NCBI RefSeq assembly: GCF_007995245.1
Contig: NZ_VCBA01000003.1
Span: 463,568 to 527,567 of the forward strand
Length of the DNA: 64,000 nt
Direction of reading: 5' to 3'
From: Tateyamaria sp. syn59
GTDB lineage: Bacteria; Pseudomonadota; Alphaproteobacteria; Rhodobacterales; Rhodobacteraceae
The number at the start of each line of letters is the position of its first letter. Positions within the stretch are counted from its first letter, which is position 1. Below the pieces are notes generated by a model. It was given only the letters and a program-made list of their open reading frames with translations. It did not search any database and was not told the origin of the DNA. The position numbers and the translations under genes were made by a program. Below are positions 8,332 through 17,084 of the stretch, piece after piece.

Positions 8332-9084
8332 TCAGTTTCTCAGCAGCGAAAACGCAGCCGATGCGGTCCAACCCGCGGCGATGGCAATGGCCAGCGACAT
8401 GATCCCGTACCAGAACGGGTTTTCGCGGCTCAGCGTGAACAACCACCGTTCCAATCCCACCTTGCGCACGTCGATAGCGGTCTCGTAGCTCGCCACGACT
8501 TGCCCTTCTCGGGTCAGAAAGATCCGCGTCTCGTAGGCGCCTTCGGTCAAGGCTGCGGGCAGTCGAATGCGTGTGCGAAACAAAGTGTCCTGATCCACGA
8601 TCACCGTATCCTCAAGCAGCTGATAGGTGCCTGCACTTGTGTTGATCCGGATCAGCGCGGCGACATAGGCGCTGGCATCCAGCACGGTGTTCGGCGTGTC
8701 GACGCTGCGCAATTTGCTGGGAACCGATACCTTGTGCAACAAGTTGTCACGGATGCCCAGCACATCGTCCAGGGGCGCGTTCGTTGCCACCGCGTAGAAG
8801 CTAGGGGCACCATCCAGCTCGACCGCATCCGTGTTGACCCAGATGCCAAAGCGACGCTCCTTACGGCGGACTGTAACCGGCTCGGGCGGGCCGGCGATGG
8901 TGACGATCACGCCCAATTCGCTCTCGGGGATCGTCGTTTCGCGTTTCACCGCACCAAAGATCAGGATCTCTGATCCGTCAAAGCTGGTGGTAATCGCAAC
9001 CTCGTCCTGGCTCAGCCCTAGCACAACTTCCTCGGCCCGCACGGGCAGGGCGAAGAGCAGCGCGATGAGCAGCCAGCGCAGCAT
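8332..9084 (-). CDS. TIGR02186 family membrane-anchored protein
   Basis: A 250-residue protein with a cleavable signal peptide (MLRWLLIALLFALPVRA, cleavage before EEVV), a mainly beta periplasmic region, and a C-terminal transmembrane helix (FWYGIMSLAIAIAAGWTASA). Sequence and position next to a TauE/SafE permease match the alphaproteobacterial family TIGR02186, of unknown biochemical role. The ATG at 9084 overlaps the permease stop codon (TGATG), so translation is coupled; a TTG at 9087 is also in frame. A role together with the permease in sulfur-anion or cation export is inference from context only. Confidence 0.88.
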   Translation of the reverse strand: MLRWLLIALLFALPVRAEEVVLGLSQDEVAITTSFDGSEILIFGAVKRETTIPESELGVIVTIAGPPEPVTVRRKERRFGIWVNTDAVELDGAPSFYAVATNAPLDDVLGIRDNLLHKVSVPSKLRSVDTPNTVLDASAYVAALIRINTSAGTYQLLEDTVIVDQDTLFRTRIRLPAALTEGAYETRIFLTREGQVVASYETAIDVRKVGLERWLFTLSRENPFWYGIMSLAIAIAAGWTASAAFSLLRN

Positions 9085-10001
9085 CAATGCCCCTCCACCG
9101 CGCCGACGGAGTACAACTCGTACGGCGTGACCAGCAGGTCAAAGGCCAGCTTGCCGCACACCGCAAGCACCATGAGCGCCAGCAGAATGCGCAGCTGTTC
9201 AGCTTTCATCCGCACCCCGATGCGCGTGCCGACTTGCGCGCCAATCACGCCACCGATGAGAAGCAGCACCGCCAGCACCACGTCCACGGTATAGTTCGTG
9301 GTGGCGTGCAACATGGTCGTAAAGGCCGTGACAAAGATGATCTGGAACAGCGACGTACCCACAACCACCTTGGTCGGCATGCCCAGCAGATAGATCATGG
9401 CAGGCACCATGATGAACCCGCCACCGACGCCCATGATGGCGGCCAGCACACCGACGCTGAGGCCAACCAGCAATGGCGGAATGACCGAAATATAGAGACC
9501 CGAGACCCGGAACCGCATCTTGAAGGGCAGCTTGTGGATAAGCCCGTGCTTTTTGCGCGTGGGGATCGCTGTGCCCTTGGCCGTCTTGCGGATCGCGTTC
9601 AGGCTTTCGACAAACATGAGCGCGCCGATCACGCCAAGGAAGACGACGTAGCAAAGGCGCACCAGCAGATCGACCTGGCCCAGCGACTTGAGATAGTTGA
9701 ACAAGAGCACGCCGAGTGCCGCGCCTATGAGGCCGCCTATCAGAAGGACGGTCCCCATCCTCAAATCCACGGTCTTGCGCCTGAGATGCGCCAGTACGCC
9801 CGAGAATGAGGAGGCGACGATCTGGTTCGCCTCGGTCGCTACGGCCACCGCCGGTGGGATGCCGATAAAGAACAAAAGCGGGGTCATCAGGAACCCGCCG
9901 CCCACGCCGAACATGCCAGAAAGGATGCCCACCATACCGCCCAGTCCCAAAAGCAGGAACGCGTTGACCGATACCTCGGCGATGGGCAGGTAGATTTGCA
10001 T
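9084..10001 (-). CDS. TauE/SafE family sulfite/organosulfonate exporter-like permease
   Basis: A roughly 305-residue polytopic membrane protein with about eight helices and the duplicated glycine-rich motif of the family (GLGGMVGILSGMFGVGGGFL near the N terminus and AAIMGVGGGFIMVPAMI in the second half). Family members export sulfite or related anions across the inner membrane. I place the start at 10001 (MQIYLPIAEVS); an upstream ATG at 10052 adds a non-hydrophobic stretch with no better RBS. It is the first gene of a two-gene unit with the TIGR02186 protein, which supports a joint function. Confidence 0.92.
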   Translation of the reverse strand: MQIYLPIAEVSVNAFLLLGLGGMVGILSGMFGVGGGFLMTPLLFFIGIPPAVAVATEANQIVASSFSGVLAHLRRKTVDLRMGTVLLIGGLIGAALGVLLFNYLKSLGQVDLLVRLCYVVFLGVIGALMFVESLNAIRKTAKGTAIPTRKKHGLIHKLPFKMRFRVSGLYISVIPPLLVGLSVGVLAAIMGVGGGFIMVPAMIYLLGMPTKVVVGTSLFQIIFVTAFTTMLHATTNYTVDVVLAVLLLIGGVIGAQVGTRIGVRMKAEQLRILLALMVLAVCGKLAFDLLVTPYELYSVGAVEGH

Positions 10002-10091
10002 GAACACTGTTAGGACGGGGGCGGATGGGAAATCAAGATGTCTCGCCGCCATGCAGCTGACTGGGCTCAGGTTTGTGAAGAATCTGGACCT

Positions 10092-10126
10092 ATCGCAGGG
10101 CGCATAATGGTCGTGCGCCTTGCGAT
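10092..10126 (-). terminator. Long hairpin at the 3' end of the BMP-type ABC permease operon
   Basis: Arms 10092-10104 and 10114-10126 pair over 13 positions with one mismatch around a 9-nt loop. The right arm touches the stop codon of the upstream permease (10126-10128). There is no T-run on the minus strand, so it may protect the mRNA 3' end or terminate inefficiently rather than act as a classical intrinsic terminator. Confidence 0.55.
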
Positions 10127-11100
10127 CAGCGTTCCTTCACATAGGGCTCGCCACCCGCGCGCGGCGGAATGGCCTTGCCCACGAACCCGGCCAGGATCAC
10201 GACCGTCAGGATATAGGGCAGCGCATCCAAGAGTTGCACCTGCACCCGGAAGCCCAAAGCGCCCTCGATAATGTCAGGCCGCAGCGCGATGGCTTGCAGG
10301 TATCCGAACAGCAGCGTCGCCCAAAGGGCGTGCCAGGGCCGCCACTTGGCAAAGATTAGCGCTGCCAACGCGATGAACCCGCGCCCCGCTGTCATGTCTT
10401 TCACGAACCCAGCCTGCAGACCGGTCGCCAGATACGCCCCTGCGATCCCGCACAGGACTCCACAGATGCCCACCGCGACAAAGCGCAGACCCACGACCGA
10501 TACACCTGCGGTATCCACCGCCGCCGGGTTCTCGCCCACCGCCCGCAGGCGCAGGCCAAAGCGCGTGCGGAAGAGCAGCCACCACGTTCCCGGCACCGCC
10601 AAAAGCGCGACGTAGACAAGGATCGAATGGCCCGAGATCAGCTCGGCATAAATCGGGCCAATAAACGGCACACTGCGCGCCGCCTCGGCAAAGGGTAGGA
10701 CAATCGGCTCGAACCGCCCGCCGCCAATCAGCGACGGGGTGCGCCCACCCTGCTGGAACCAGTCCTGCGCGATCAGCACCGTCAGCCCCGCAGCCAGAAA
10801 GTTGATGGCCACGCCAGAGATCAACTGATTGCCGCGGAAGGTGATCGAGGCCAGTCCATGGATGCCGGACAGTGCCATGGACGCAGCGATCCCGGCCAAA
10901 AGACCAAGCCAAACGGATCCGGTCAACGCAGCCACAGCCGCAGAGAAAAAGGCTGCAAACAGCATCTTGCCTTCTAGGCCAATGTCAAAAATGCCAGCCC
11001 GTTCGGAGAACAGACCGGCCAGGCAGGCCAGCAACAGCGGCGTCGCCAGCCGTACGGTTGAATCAAGGACAGACAGGTCGAAAAGGGCAAGAATATCCAT
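10126..11100 (-). CDS. ABC transporter permease (nucleoside/simple-sugar BMP-type), second permease
   Basis: A 324-residue inner-membrane permease of the BPD_transp_2 (LivH/RbsC-like) family, with LFSERAGIFDIGLEGKMLFA near the N terminus and PAAVDTAGVSVVGLRFVAVG in the cytoplasmic coupling region. It should pair with the preceding permease and the double ATPase to import a nucleoside-like substrate. The ATG at 11100 lies 4 bp after the upstream stop; a longer in-frame start at 11175 would run into that gene and is rejected. It is the last gene of the four-gene operon. Confidence 0.93.
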   Translation of the reverse strand: MDILALFDLSVLDSTVRLATPLLLACLAGLFSERAGIFDIGLEGKMLFAAFFSAAVAALTGSVWLGLLAGIAASMALSGIHGLASITFRGNQLISGVAINFLAAGLTVLIAQDWFQQGGRTPSLIGGGRFEPIVLPFAEAARSVPFIGPIYAELISGHSILVYVALLAVPGTWWLLFRTRFGLRLRAVGENPAAVDTAGVSVVGLRFVAVGICGVLCGIAGAYLATGLQAGFVKDMTAGRGFIALAALIFAKWRPWHALWATLLFGYLQAIALRPDIIEGALGFRVQVQLLDALPYILTVVILAGFVGKAIPPRAGGEPYVKER

Positions 11101-11104
11101 GATC

Positions 11105-12229
11105 CTACTCCGCCGCCTGCTTGCGTTCGGGCTTGGGTGCCCGCGCGACGCGTGCGGCCAGGAACATCCGCTCAAGCGGCATCCGCACCATGTTGTCGAG
11201 CGCGCCGGTGAACAGGATCACCAGTGCTTGGATCACCACGATCAGCTCGCGCGGGATCGACGTCCAGAGCGCCAACTCAGCCCCACCCTGGTAAAGAAAG
11301 CCAAAAAGTATCGCCGCCAGAAACACCCCAAACGGATGGCTGCGTCCCATCAGCGCCACCGCGATGCCGATAAAGCCGGCGCCCTCAACCGCGTTCAGGA
11401 CCAGCCGCTCCGCCTCACCCATAACGTTGTTGATGGCCATCATCCCCGCAAGCGCACCAGAGATCAGCATCGCCACCATGGTGATGCGCACGGCTCCGAT
11501 GCCTGCGTATTTCGCAGCGCGTCCCGACTTGCCATAGGAGCGTATTTCAAGGCCCAGCGGCGTGCGCCAGATCAATAGCCAGACCAGAACGCAGGCGATA
11601 ATGGCGATCAGCAGGGACACGTTCGCAGGCGCAGCCCGCGAGAAATCAATGCCAATCGGGGCCAATATCTGGTGCAGGTTGGGTAGGTGCACCGTTTCGG
11701 GAAAGCGCGCGGTGGCAGGGTCCATCGCCCCTTGCGGACGCAACTGGTTCACCAGCATGTAGTTCAGCACCGCCGCCGCGATGAAGTTGAACATGATCGT
11801 CGTAATCACGATGTGGCTGCCGCGCTTCGCTTGCAGATAGGCCGGAATTGCGGCCCAGAGCGCGCCAAAGACAGCTGCCCCCAGCGTTGCGGCCAGCAAG
11901 GCGACAGTCCAATGCGGCCACGGGATAAACAGCAGCACAAGGGCCACGCCCAGCCCCCCCAACATCGCCTGTCCCTCGCCGCCGATGTTGAACAACCCGG
12001 CATGGAAGGCGACCGACACCGCCAACCCCGTGAACATGAAATTCGTGGCGTAATACAGGGTATAGCCCCAGCCATAGGTCGAACCCAGCGCACCTGTGAC
12101 CATCAGGTTTACAGCCGCGACCGGGTCTTCACCGATGGCGAGAATGACCAGCGCCGACAGGATCGCCGCCAGGATCAGGGAAATCAATGGGACCAGAATG
12201 ACCTCGGCCCATTTTGGCATCACATCCAT
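11105..12229 (-). CDS. ABC transporter permease (nucleoside/simple-sugar BMP-type), first permease
   Basis: A 374-residue inner-membrane permease with about ten hydrophobic segments. The family motif AVSVAFHAGLFNIGGEGQAM lies near residue 75 and the coupling region contains YGKSGRAAKYAGI. It resembles the NupP/YufP class of permeases that work with BMP lipoproteins and a fused double ATPase. The charged C terminus (APKPERKQAAE) is cytoplasmic. It starts 4 bp after the ATPase gene stop, consistent with one operon. Confidence 0.93.
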   Translation of the reverse strand: MDVMPKWAEVILVPLISLILAAILSALVILAIGEDPVAAVNLMVTGALGSTYGWGYTLYYATNFMFTGLAVSVAFHAGLFNIGGEGQAMLGGLGVALVLLFIPWPHWTVALLAATLGAAVFGALWAAIPAYLQAKRGSHIVITTIMFNFIAAAVLNYMLVNQLRPQGAMDPATARFPETVHLPNLHQILAPIGIDFSRAAPANVSLLIAIIACVLVWLLIWRTPLGLEIRSYGKSGRAAKYAGIGAVRITMVAMLISGALAGMMAINNVMGEAERLVLNAVEGAGFIGIAVALMGRSHPFGVFLAAILFGFLYQGGAELALWTSIPRELIVVIQALVILFTGALDNMVRMPLERMFLAARVARAPKPERKQAAE

Positions 12230-12232
12230 GTC

Positions 12233-13828
12233 TCAGGCCTCCTTCGACGCATCGCCATGCGCATGGGCAAGGTTGGCTTCGATCTCGGCGAAGTCATGCG
12301 GTTTGTCAGTGTCGGTTATGCCCGCCATCAGCAGCCCCAGTTCTTTTTCGTCCGTGGCATCAGTCTGGCGTTCACCCATGATCTGTCCGTCGAACATGAC
12401 GGCCACACGGTCGGCCAAGCCCAGGATCTCTTCCAACTCGACCGACACCAGCAGGATCGCTTTGCCCTGATCGCGTAGGGCCACGATTTGCTGATGGATG
12501 AATTCAATGGCGCCGATGTCCACGCCGCGCGTGGGTTGGCCGATGAGCAGCAGGTCCGGGTTCCGCTCGATCTCGCGCGCCAGCACGATCTTTTGCTGGT
12601 TCCCGCCGGAAAAGTTCTTGGCCGCCAGATGCGGGTGCGGCGGGCGCACATCGAAGCGTTCCATCTTGTCGGCGGTGTCTGCTTTGATCGCGGCGTTGTT
12701 CGACAGCAGACCCGAGGTATAGGCCCCATCACGATGGTAGCCGAACGCCGTGTTTTCCCATGCGGCGAAGTCCATGATCAGCCCCTCACGCTGCCGGTCC
12801 TCCGGCACATGGGCGATGCCCCGGTCCCGGCGCGAGCGCCCGTCGGAATGCTTCCCGCTCAGATCAATCTGCGTCCCGTTCAGGGTGATCGACCCGGTGG
12901 CATCGGCATAGCCGCCCAACACTTCGAGCAGTTCCGACTGCCCATTGCCCGCAACACCAGCAATGCCCACGATCTCGCCCGCACGGACCTGTAGGTCGAT
13001 GCCCTTGACGCGCTCAACGCCTTGTTCGTCCACGACTTTCAGGTTCTTGACGTCCAGAACAACCTCACCGGGCGTCGCGGGTTTCTTGTCCACCCGCAAC
13101 AGCACCTTGCGACCCACCATCAACTCAGCCAGCTCTTCCGGGCTGGTCTCGGCGGTCTTGACCGTGGCCGTCATCTCGCCGCGGCGCATCACGCTGACTG
13201 TGTCGGTGATGTCCATGATCTCGCGCAGCTTGTGGGTGATTAGGATGATCGTCTTGCCCTCGTCCTTCAGCCGCCCGAGGATGCGGAACAGCTGATCGGC
13301 CTCGGCGGGCGTCAGCACGCCAGTGGGCTCATCGAGGATCAGAATGTTGGCCTGCCGGTAGAGTGCCTTGAGGATCTCGACACGCTGCTGCATGCCCACG
13401 CCAATCTCTTCGATGACGGCGTCCGGATTGACCTTCAGGTCATATTCTTTTTCCAGATCCAGCAGGGTCTTGCGGGCCTTGGATAGTGAGGGCCGGAGTA
13501 ATCCACCGTCTTCGGCGCCGAGAATGATGTTTTCCAGCACAGTGAAGTTCTCAACCAGCTTGAAGTGCTGGAACACCATGCCGATGCCTGCGGCGATGGC
13601 GGCCTGGCTGTCGGGAATCTCGGTTTTCTGACCGGAAATGAAAATCTCGCCCGCGTCAGCCTTGTAGAACCCATAGAGGATCGACATCAGCGTGGATTTG
13701 CCCGCGCCGTTTTCCCCGATGATCCCGTGGATCGTGCCGGGCATGACCCGGATCGAGATGTCCTTGTTGGCCTGTACGGGGCCGAAGGCCTTGGAGATGC
13801 CTTTGAGTTCGATGGCGGGGGCAGTCAT
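12233..13828 (-). CDS. ABC transporter ATP-binding protein with two fused ATPase domains
   Basis: A 531-residue protein with two ABC cassettes, as in RbsA/YufO. The first has Walker A GENGAGKSTL and Walker B LILDEPTGVLTP; its signature region is the degenerate EIGVGMQQRVEILKAL. The second has GVAGNGQSELL in place of a classical Walker A, signature NFSGGNQQKIVLAREI and LLIGQPTRGVD. Degeneracy of the second nucleotide site is normal in this family. It energises the two downstream permeases. Start ATG at 13828 is preferred over 13876, whose extension overlaps the hairpin after the binding-protein gene. Confidence 0.95.
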   Translation of the reverse strand: MTAPAIELKGISKAFGPVQANKDISIRVMPGTIHGIIGENGAGKSTLMSILYGFYKADAGEIFISGQKTEIPDSQAAIAAGIGMVFQHFKLVENFTVLENIILGAEDGGLLRPSLSKARKTLLDLEKEYDLKVNPDAVIEEIGVGMQQRVEILKALYRQANILILDEPTGVLTPAEADQLFRILGRLKDEGKTIILITHKLREIMDITDTVSVMRRGEMTATVKTAETSPEELAELMVGRKVLLRVDKKPATPGEVVLDVKNLKVVDEQGVERVKGIDLQVRAGEIVGIAGVAGNGQSELLEVLGGYADATGSITLNGTQIDLSGKHSDGRSRRDRGIAHVPEDRQREGLIMDFAAWENTAFGYHRDGAYTSGLLSNNAAIKADTADKMERFDVRPPHPHLAAKNFSGGNQQKIVLAREIERNPDLLLIGQPTRGVDIGAIEFIHQQIVALRDQGKAILLVSVELEEILGLADRVAVMFDGQIMGERQTDATDEKELGLLMAGITDTDKPHDFAEIEANLAHAHGDASKEA

Positions 13829-13846
13829 GGGCGGGCCTTCGCTTGG

Positions 13847-13882
13847 AAAAGGGGCCGCGCCACGGGCATGTGGCACGGCCCC
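13847..13882 (-). terminator. Intercistronic hairpin with T-run between binding-protein and ATPase genes
   Basis: Arms 13851-13863 and 13870-13882 pair over 13 bp with one G-U-type mismatch and a 6-nt loop; on the minus strand the stem is followed by TTTTCC. It sits between the binding-protein stop and the ATPase start. Such partial terminators usually let the binding protein be made in excess over the membrane components. Confidence 0.75.
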
Positions 13883-13900
13883 GAAGTCAGGTCGCGCGGC

Positions 13901-14896
13901 TTAGAAGCTCAGCGCGGGGCAGCTGTCGTCCGACATGTAGTCGTGAACCGTCAACTCACCCGCCGCAATCGCGGCCGAAGCCTCGTCCACGGCGGTTTTC
14001 ATTTCGGCAGACACCAGTCCTTCGTTGTGCTCGTCCAGCGCATAGCCCACGCCGCCGTTGGCCAGGCCCATGACGTTGAAACCGGTTTCCATGTCAGGAC
14101 CGTCGGTGAAGGCCTGGTACACCGCGTTGTCCACGCGCTTCATCATCGACGTCAGAACTTTGCCGGAGTGCAGGTAGTTCTGATTGCTGTCGACGCCGAT
14201 CGACAGGATGTCCTCGTCTGCGGCTGTCTGCAGCACGCCCACGCCGGTACCGCCCGCGGCGGCATAGACCACGTCAGCGCCCTGGGAAATCTGCGCCTTG
14301 GTCAGCTCGGAGCCCTTCACCGGGTCGTTCCACGCCGCGGGCGTCGTGCCGGTCATGTTGGCAATGACGGTGGCATCGGGGTTCACGGCCACAACGCCTT
14401 GCGCATAGCCGCAGGCGAATTTGCGGATCAGCGGGATGTCCATGCCGCCGATGAAGCCGACGGTGCCGGACTCCGACGCCTTGGCCGCCATCATGCCTAC
14501 AAGGTACGAACCTTCGTGCTCGTTAAACACGACCGAACGCACGTTGGGGGCGTCCACGACCATGTCGATGATGGTGAATGCGGTGTCGGGATAGTCGGCT
14601 GCGACCTGGCCCAGCGCGTCAGCGAAGGCAAAGCCTGCCATAACGATGGGGTTGGCGCCGGATTCGGCAAAGCGGCGCAGCGCCTGCTCGCGCTGCGCTT
14701 CGGATTGCAGTTCGATCTCGCGGAAGCTGTTGCCGGTCTCTTCGGCCCAGCGTTGCGCGCCGTTGAAGGCCGCTTCGTTAAAGGATTTGTCGAACTTGCC
14801 GCCCAGATCGAAGATCAGCGCGGGTTCAGCCAGCGCAGCACCTGCGGACAGGGCCATCGCCGCGGTCGCGCCAAGGAATTTCTGCATCATGGTCAT
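13901..14896 (-). CDS. BMP-family ABC transporter substrate-binding protein
   Basis: A 331-residue periplasmic binding protein of the BMP/PnrA class with a signal peptide (cleavage after AAALAEP-type sequence, about residue 23). Visible family features are FDLGGKFDKSFNEAAFNGAQ, EHEGSYLVGMMAA and GFIGGMDIPLIRKF. BMP proteins characterised elsewhere bind purine nucleosides, so nucleoside uptake is the best guess, with the exact ligand uncertain. GGGAGA precedes the ATG at 14896. It is the first gene of the transporter operon and is separated from the ATPase by a hairpin. Confidence 0.93.
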   Translation of the reverse strand: MTMMQKFLGATAAMALSAGAALAEPALIFDLGGKFDKSFNEAAFNGAQRWAEETGNSFREIELQSEAQREQALRRFAESGANPIVMAGFAFADALGQVAADYPDTAFTIIDMVVDAPNVRSVVFNEHEGSYLVGMMAAKASESGTVGFIGGMDIPLIRKFACGYAQGVVAVNPDATVIANMTGTTPAAWNDPVKGSELTKAQISQGADVVYAAAGGTGVGVLQTAADEDILSIGVDSNQNYLHSGKVLTSMMKRVDNAVYQAFTDGPDMETGFNVMGLANGGVGYALDEHNEGLVSAEMKTAVDEASAAIAAGELTVHDYMSDDSCPALSF

Positions 14897-15066
14897 GTAT
14901 CAGGTCTCCCAGTTTTTCGTGGTTGGGGCGTCGGCAGCAGGCCACCAGACGCCCGGGATCAAAAGATCATAGGGAATTAGGCCGCAGGGCAGGGGGAGCG
15001 TCAACCGCTTTTTGACCAATTGGGCAGGTGTGAACGGGGCTGACCTTGCGCAATGCTGCATGGGTG

Positions 15067-15127
15067 GGCAGGGGGGCTGTCTGCCCCCGCTTCGCCCTAG
15101 GGGCGAAGCTCCCCCGAGGATTTTTTT
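15067..15127. repeat. Tandem GC-rich hairpins ending in a T7 run, overlapping the rimI 3' end
   Basis: Two adjacent inverted repeats are present: five G at 15072-15076 with five C at 15084-15088, and GCTTCGCCC (15089-15097) with GGGCGAAGC (15101-15109). They are followed by CCCCCGAGGA and seven T on the plus strand. The second stem covers the rimI stop codon. The composition resembles the GC-rich intergenic hairpin motifs often seen near gene ends in Rhodobacteraceae, and it may act in 3'-end formation. Confidence 0.55.
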
Positions 15128-15543
15128 GAAACAGGGAAGGGGAGGTGTGCGCGCATGATCAGCGCGTCGATACGGATGTTCTTGCGGCGGTAGTATGCCT
15201 CGCGTTTCGCTGCAGTTTCAAAGCCATAGCGCTGATAGAGGTGAATGGCCGCTGCGTTGTCTGCAGCCACGTCCAGGAACGCTTCTGTGCAGCTCATTGT
15301 CGCCTTTTCCATCCAGTCCGCCATCAGGCGCGCACCGATCCCGCGCCTTTGTGCGGCGGGCGCCACGGCGATTGTCAGTAGCTCTGCTTCACCGGCGATT
15401 CCGCGCCACAGCGCAAAACCATGCGCCGACGTCTCCAGGCGGGTGAGGGGATTCGCGAGAAGTTCCTCGAACTCCTTGGCCGTCCACGGGCGTTCATGCG
15501 TAAAGGCGGCGCGGTGAATGGCTGCCAGGGCGTCCGGCGTCAT
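15097..15543 (-). CDS. rimI: Ribosomal-protein-alanine N-acetyltransferase (RimI-type GNAT)
   Basis: A 148-residue GNAT acetyltransferase with the acetyl-CoA loop VAPAAQRRGIGARLMADWM and the downstream NAAAIHLYQRYGFE. RimI acetylates the N-terminal alanine of ribosomal protein S18. Assignment to RimI rather than a generic GNAT rests on coupling to tsaB (ATGA overlap at 15540-15543), the standard genomic pairing. The C terminus (SSGELRP) runs through a GC-rich hairpin. Confidence 0.87.
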   Translation of the reverse strand: MTPDALAAIHRAAFTHERPWTAKEFEELLANPLTRLETSAHGFALWRGIAGEAELLTIAVAPAAQRRGIGARLMADWMEKATMSCTEAFLDVAADNAAAIHLYQRYGFETAAKREAYYRRKNIRIDALIMRAHLPFPVSKKSSGELRP

Positions 15544-16112
15544 GCGATGATTGGCGGCGGCGCATCGCGCGCCGGGGCGGCATCGGGCGCACGCACGTAA
15601 AACGGAGCGGGTGCGGCGGCCGCATCCGGGTAGTGCCGCATAGCGCAGTGGGCGATGGCGGTGGCCAGTTCTGCCGGTGAGGGGTGCGGTGCGGGATTGC
15701 GCACGCTGTCCAATGGCACCAGCTGCGGCCCGGGGCCTTGCGTAATGTATACCATGTCGCGCGGTGCGGGGATGGCTATGGTGGTGCCCACAGGCGCCAG
15801 CAAAGCCCGCGCCTCAAACCCCGTCACGCCATAGGCCGTGCAGCCCAGGCCCAGGGCCAGCCCGCGCGCCGCCGACACCCCGATCCGAATACCCGTGAAA
15901 TTGCCGGGACCCGTCCCGACGGCCAGGGCATCCAGATCGGTCCACGCCACGCCTTGACCCGTAAGCACTTCTTCGAGCAGACCCATCAATCGCTCGGCCT
16001 GCCCCCGCGCCATATCTTCGCCGACCGCCGCCAGCAGCGCATCGCCCCGCAGCAATGCTGCCGTGCAATGGGCCGCCGACGTGTCAAAGCCGAGGATCAG
16101 CGGCGCGGTCAT
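15540..16112 (-). CDS. tsaB: tRNA threonylcarbamoyladenosine biosynthesis protein TsaB
   Basis: A 190-residue ASKHA-fold protein (ILGFDTSAAHCTAALL at the N terminus, AVGTGPGNFTGIRIGVSAAR in the middle), the hallmark sequences of TsaB. It forms the TsaBDE complex that transfers threonylcarbamoyl to A37 of ANN-decoding tRNAs. It overlaps both neighbours by 4 bp (ATGA), giving a coupled GFA-tsaB-rimI order. Slightly short, but TsaB of this group commonly is about 190-210 residues. Confidence 0.94.
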   Translation of the reverse strand: MTAPLILGFDTSAAHCTAALLRGDALLAAVGEDMARGQAERLMGLLEEVLTGQGVAWTDLDALAVGTGPGNFTGIRIGVSAARGLALGLGCTAYGVTGFEARALLAPVGTTIAIPAPRDMVYITQGPGPQLVPLDSVRNPAPHPSPAELATAIAHCAMRHYPDAAAAPAPFYVRAPDAAPARDAPPPIIA

Positions 16113-16531
16113 TCGGCTGCCCGGTTCAGCGCCTCGCGCGCCGAGGCATCGGCGCGTGGCAGGTCATCCGCGATATGCAGCCAGGGCAGGGCGCTGTCCG
16201 CGTGGCTGTGCATCTCTGGCACAAGCGTCTCCGCCTGGTCGATGATCCCCACCGGGACATATATCTGATCCGGCAGGTAATCGAAAGCCGCGGCCAAAGG
16301 CGCATGACAGGTCGGGCAGGTCCACCGCTCGACACCCGGCGCCCCGAAAAACGGCTCAGACAACTGCGCCACGACGTCAGTCTTTTCGAATGCAGCAAAG
16401 GCGGCCACCGGGGCTCCGGTCCACCGCCTGCAATCGCCACAATGACAATAAGCCACCGTCAGGGGTGGCTTATTGAACGTCAGTCGGGACGCACCGCAAT
16501 AGCACCGTGCCGTCAATGGCTCAGACAGCAA
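16109..16531 (-). CDS. GFA-family zinc protein (glutathione-dependent formaldehyde-activating-like)
   Basis: A 140-residue protein with the cysteine pattern of GFA/CENP-V folds: CYCG at residues 10-13, CHCGDC about 29-34, and CPTC about 71-74. Members bind zinc; some bind glutathione adducts, but most have no proven reaction. The predicted start is a TTG at 16531 that overlaps the nfuA-like gene by 11 bp, with GAGG about 9 nt upstream; a shorter TTG start at 16516 is possible. Coupled to tsaB. Confidence 0.82.
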   Translation of the reverse strand: MLSEPLTARCYCGASRLTFNKPPLTVAYCHCGDCRRWTGAPVAAFAAFEKTDVVAQLSEPFFGAPGVERWTCPTCHAPLAAAFDYLPDQIYVPVGIIDQAETLVPEMHSHADSALPWLHIADDLPRADASAREALNRAAE

Positions 16532-17084
16532 CAGGGCGCACCTCGGTCACCTCGGGGATGTAGTGACGCAGCAGATTCTCGATGCCCATCTTCAGCGTCA
16601 GGGTCGAGGACGGGCAGCCCGCGCATGCGCCCTGCATATGCAGATAGACGACACCGCGGTCAAAGCCGTGGAAGGTGATGTCACCGCCATCCTGCGCCAC
16701 GGCAGGACGGACGCGGCTGTCGAGCAGTTCCTTGATCTGGCCCACAACGGCAGCATCTTCGCCATCATGCTCGGCATGGCCCGAGGCGGGGGCGTGGCCT
16801 TCGCTCATCACCGGCTGGCCGGACTGGAAATGCTCCATGATCGCGCCCAGCAGCGCTGGCTTGATGTGGTCCCAATCGACCGCGTCGGCCTTGGTCACGG
16901 TCACGAAATCGGTGCCAAAGAACACGCCTGTGACGCCTTCGACCGCGAACACGCGCTGCGCCAGCGGGGACTTGTCAGCGGCATCTGCCGTCGGGAAATC
17001 TGCAGTGCCCATCTCGAGCACGGTTTGACCTGGCAGGAACTTGAGCGTGGCGGGGTTCGGTGTGGATTCGGTCTGGATGAACAT
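16521..17084 (-). CDS. NifU/NfuA-type iron-sulfur cluster carrier protein
   Basis: A 187-residue protein with an N-terminal Nfu_N domain (FIQTESTPNPATLKFLPGQ) and a C-terminal NifU-like domain carrying CAGC at about residues 154-157 for cluster binding. It should deliver 4Fe-4S clusters to client enzymes such as the radical-SAM proteins of the cell (rimO lies 8 kb away, without implied link). AGGAG precedes the ATG at 17084. First gene of the minus-strand GFA-tsaB-rimI run and divergent from the RTX gene. Confidence 0.94.
   Translation of the reverse strand: MFIQTESTPNPATLKFLPGQTVLEMGTADFPTADAADKSPLAQRVFAVEGVTGVFFGTDFVTVTKADAVDWDHIKPALLGAIMEHFQSGQPVMSEGHAPASGHAEHDGEDAAVVGQIKELLDSRVRPAVAQDGGDITFHGFDRGVVYLHMQGACAGCPSSTLTLKMGIENLLRHYIPEVTEVRPVAV

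Noticed and set aside
13565..14980. 471-codon plus-strand frame opposite the ABC transporter genes
   Set aside because: It lies entirely antisense to the binding-protein and ATPase genes and has no recognisable domain; a high-GC shadow frame.
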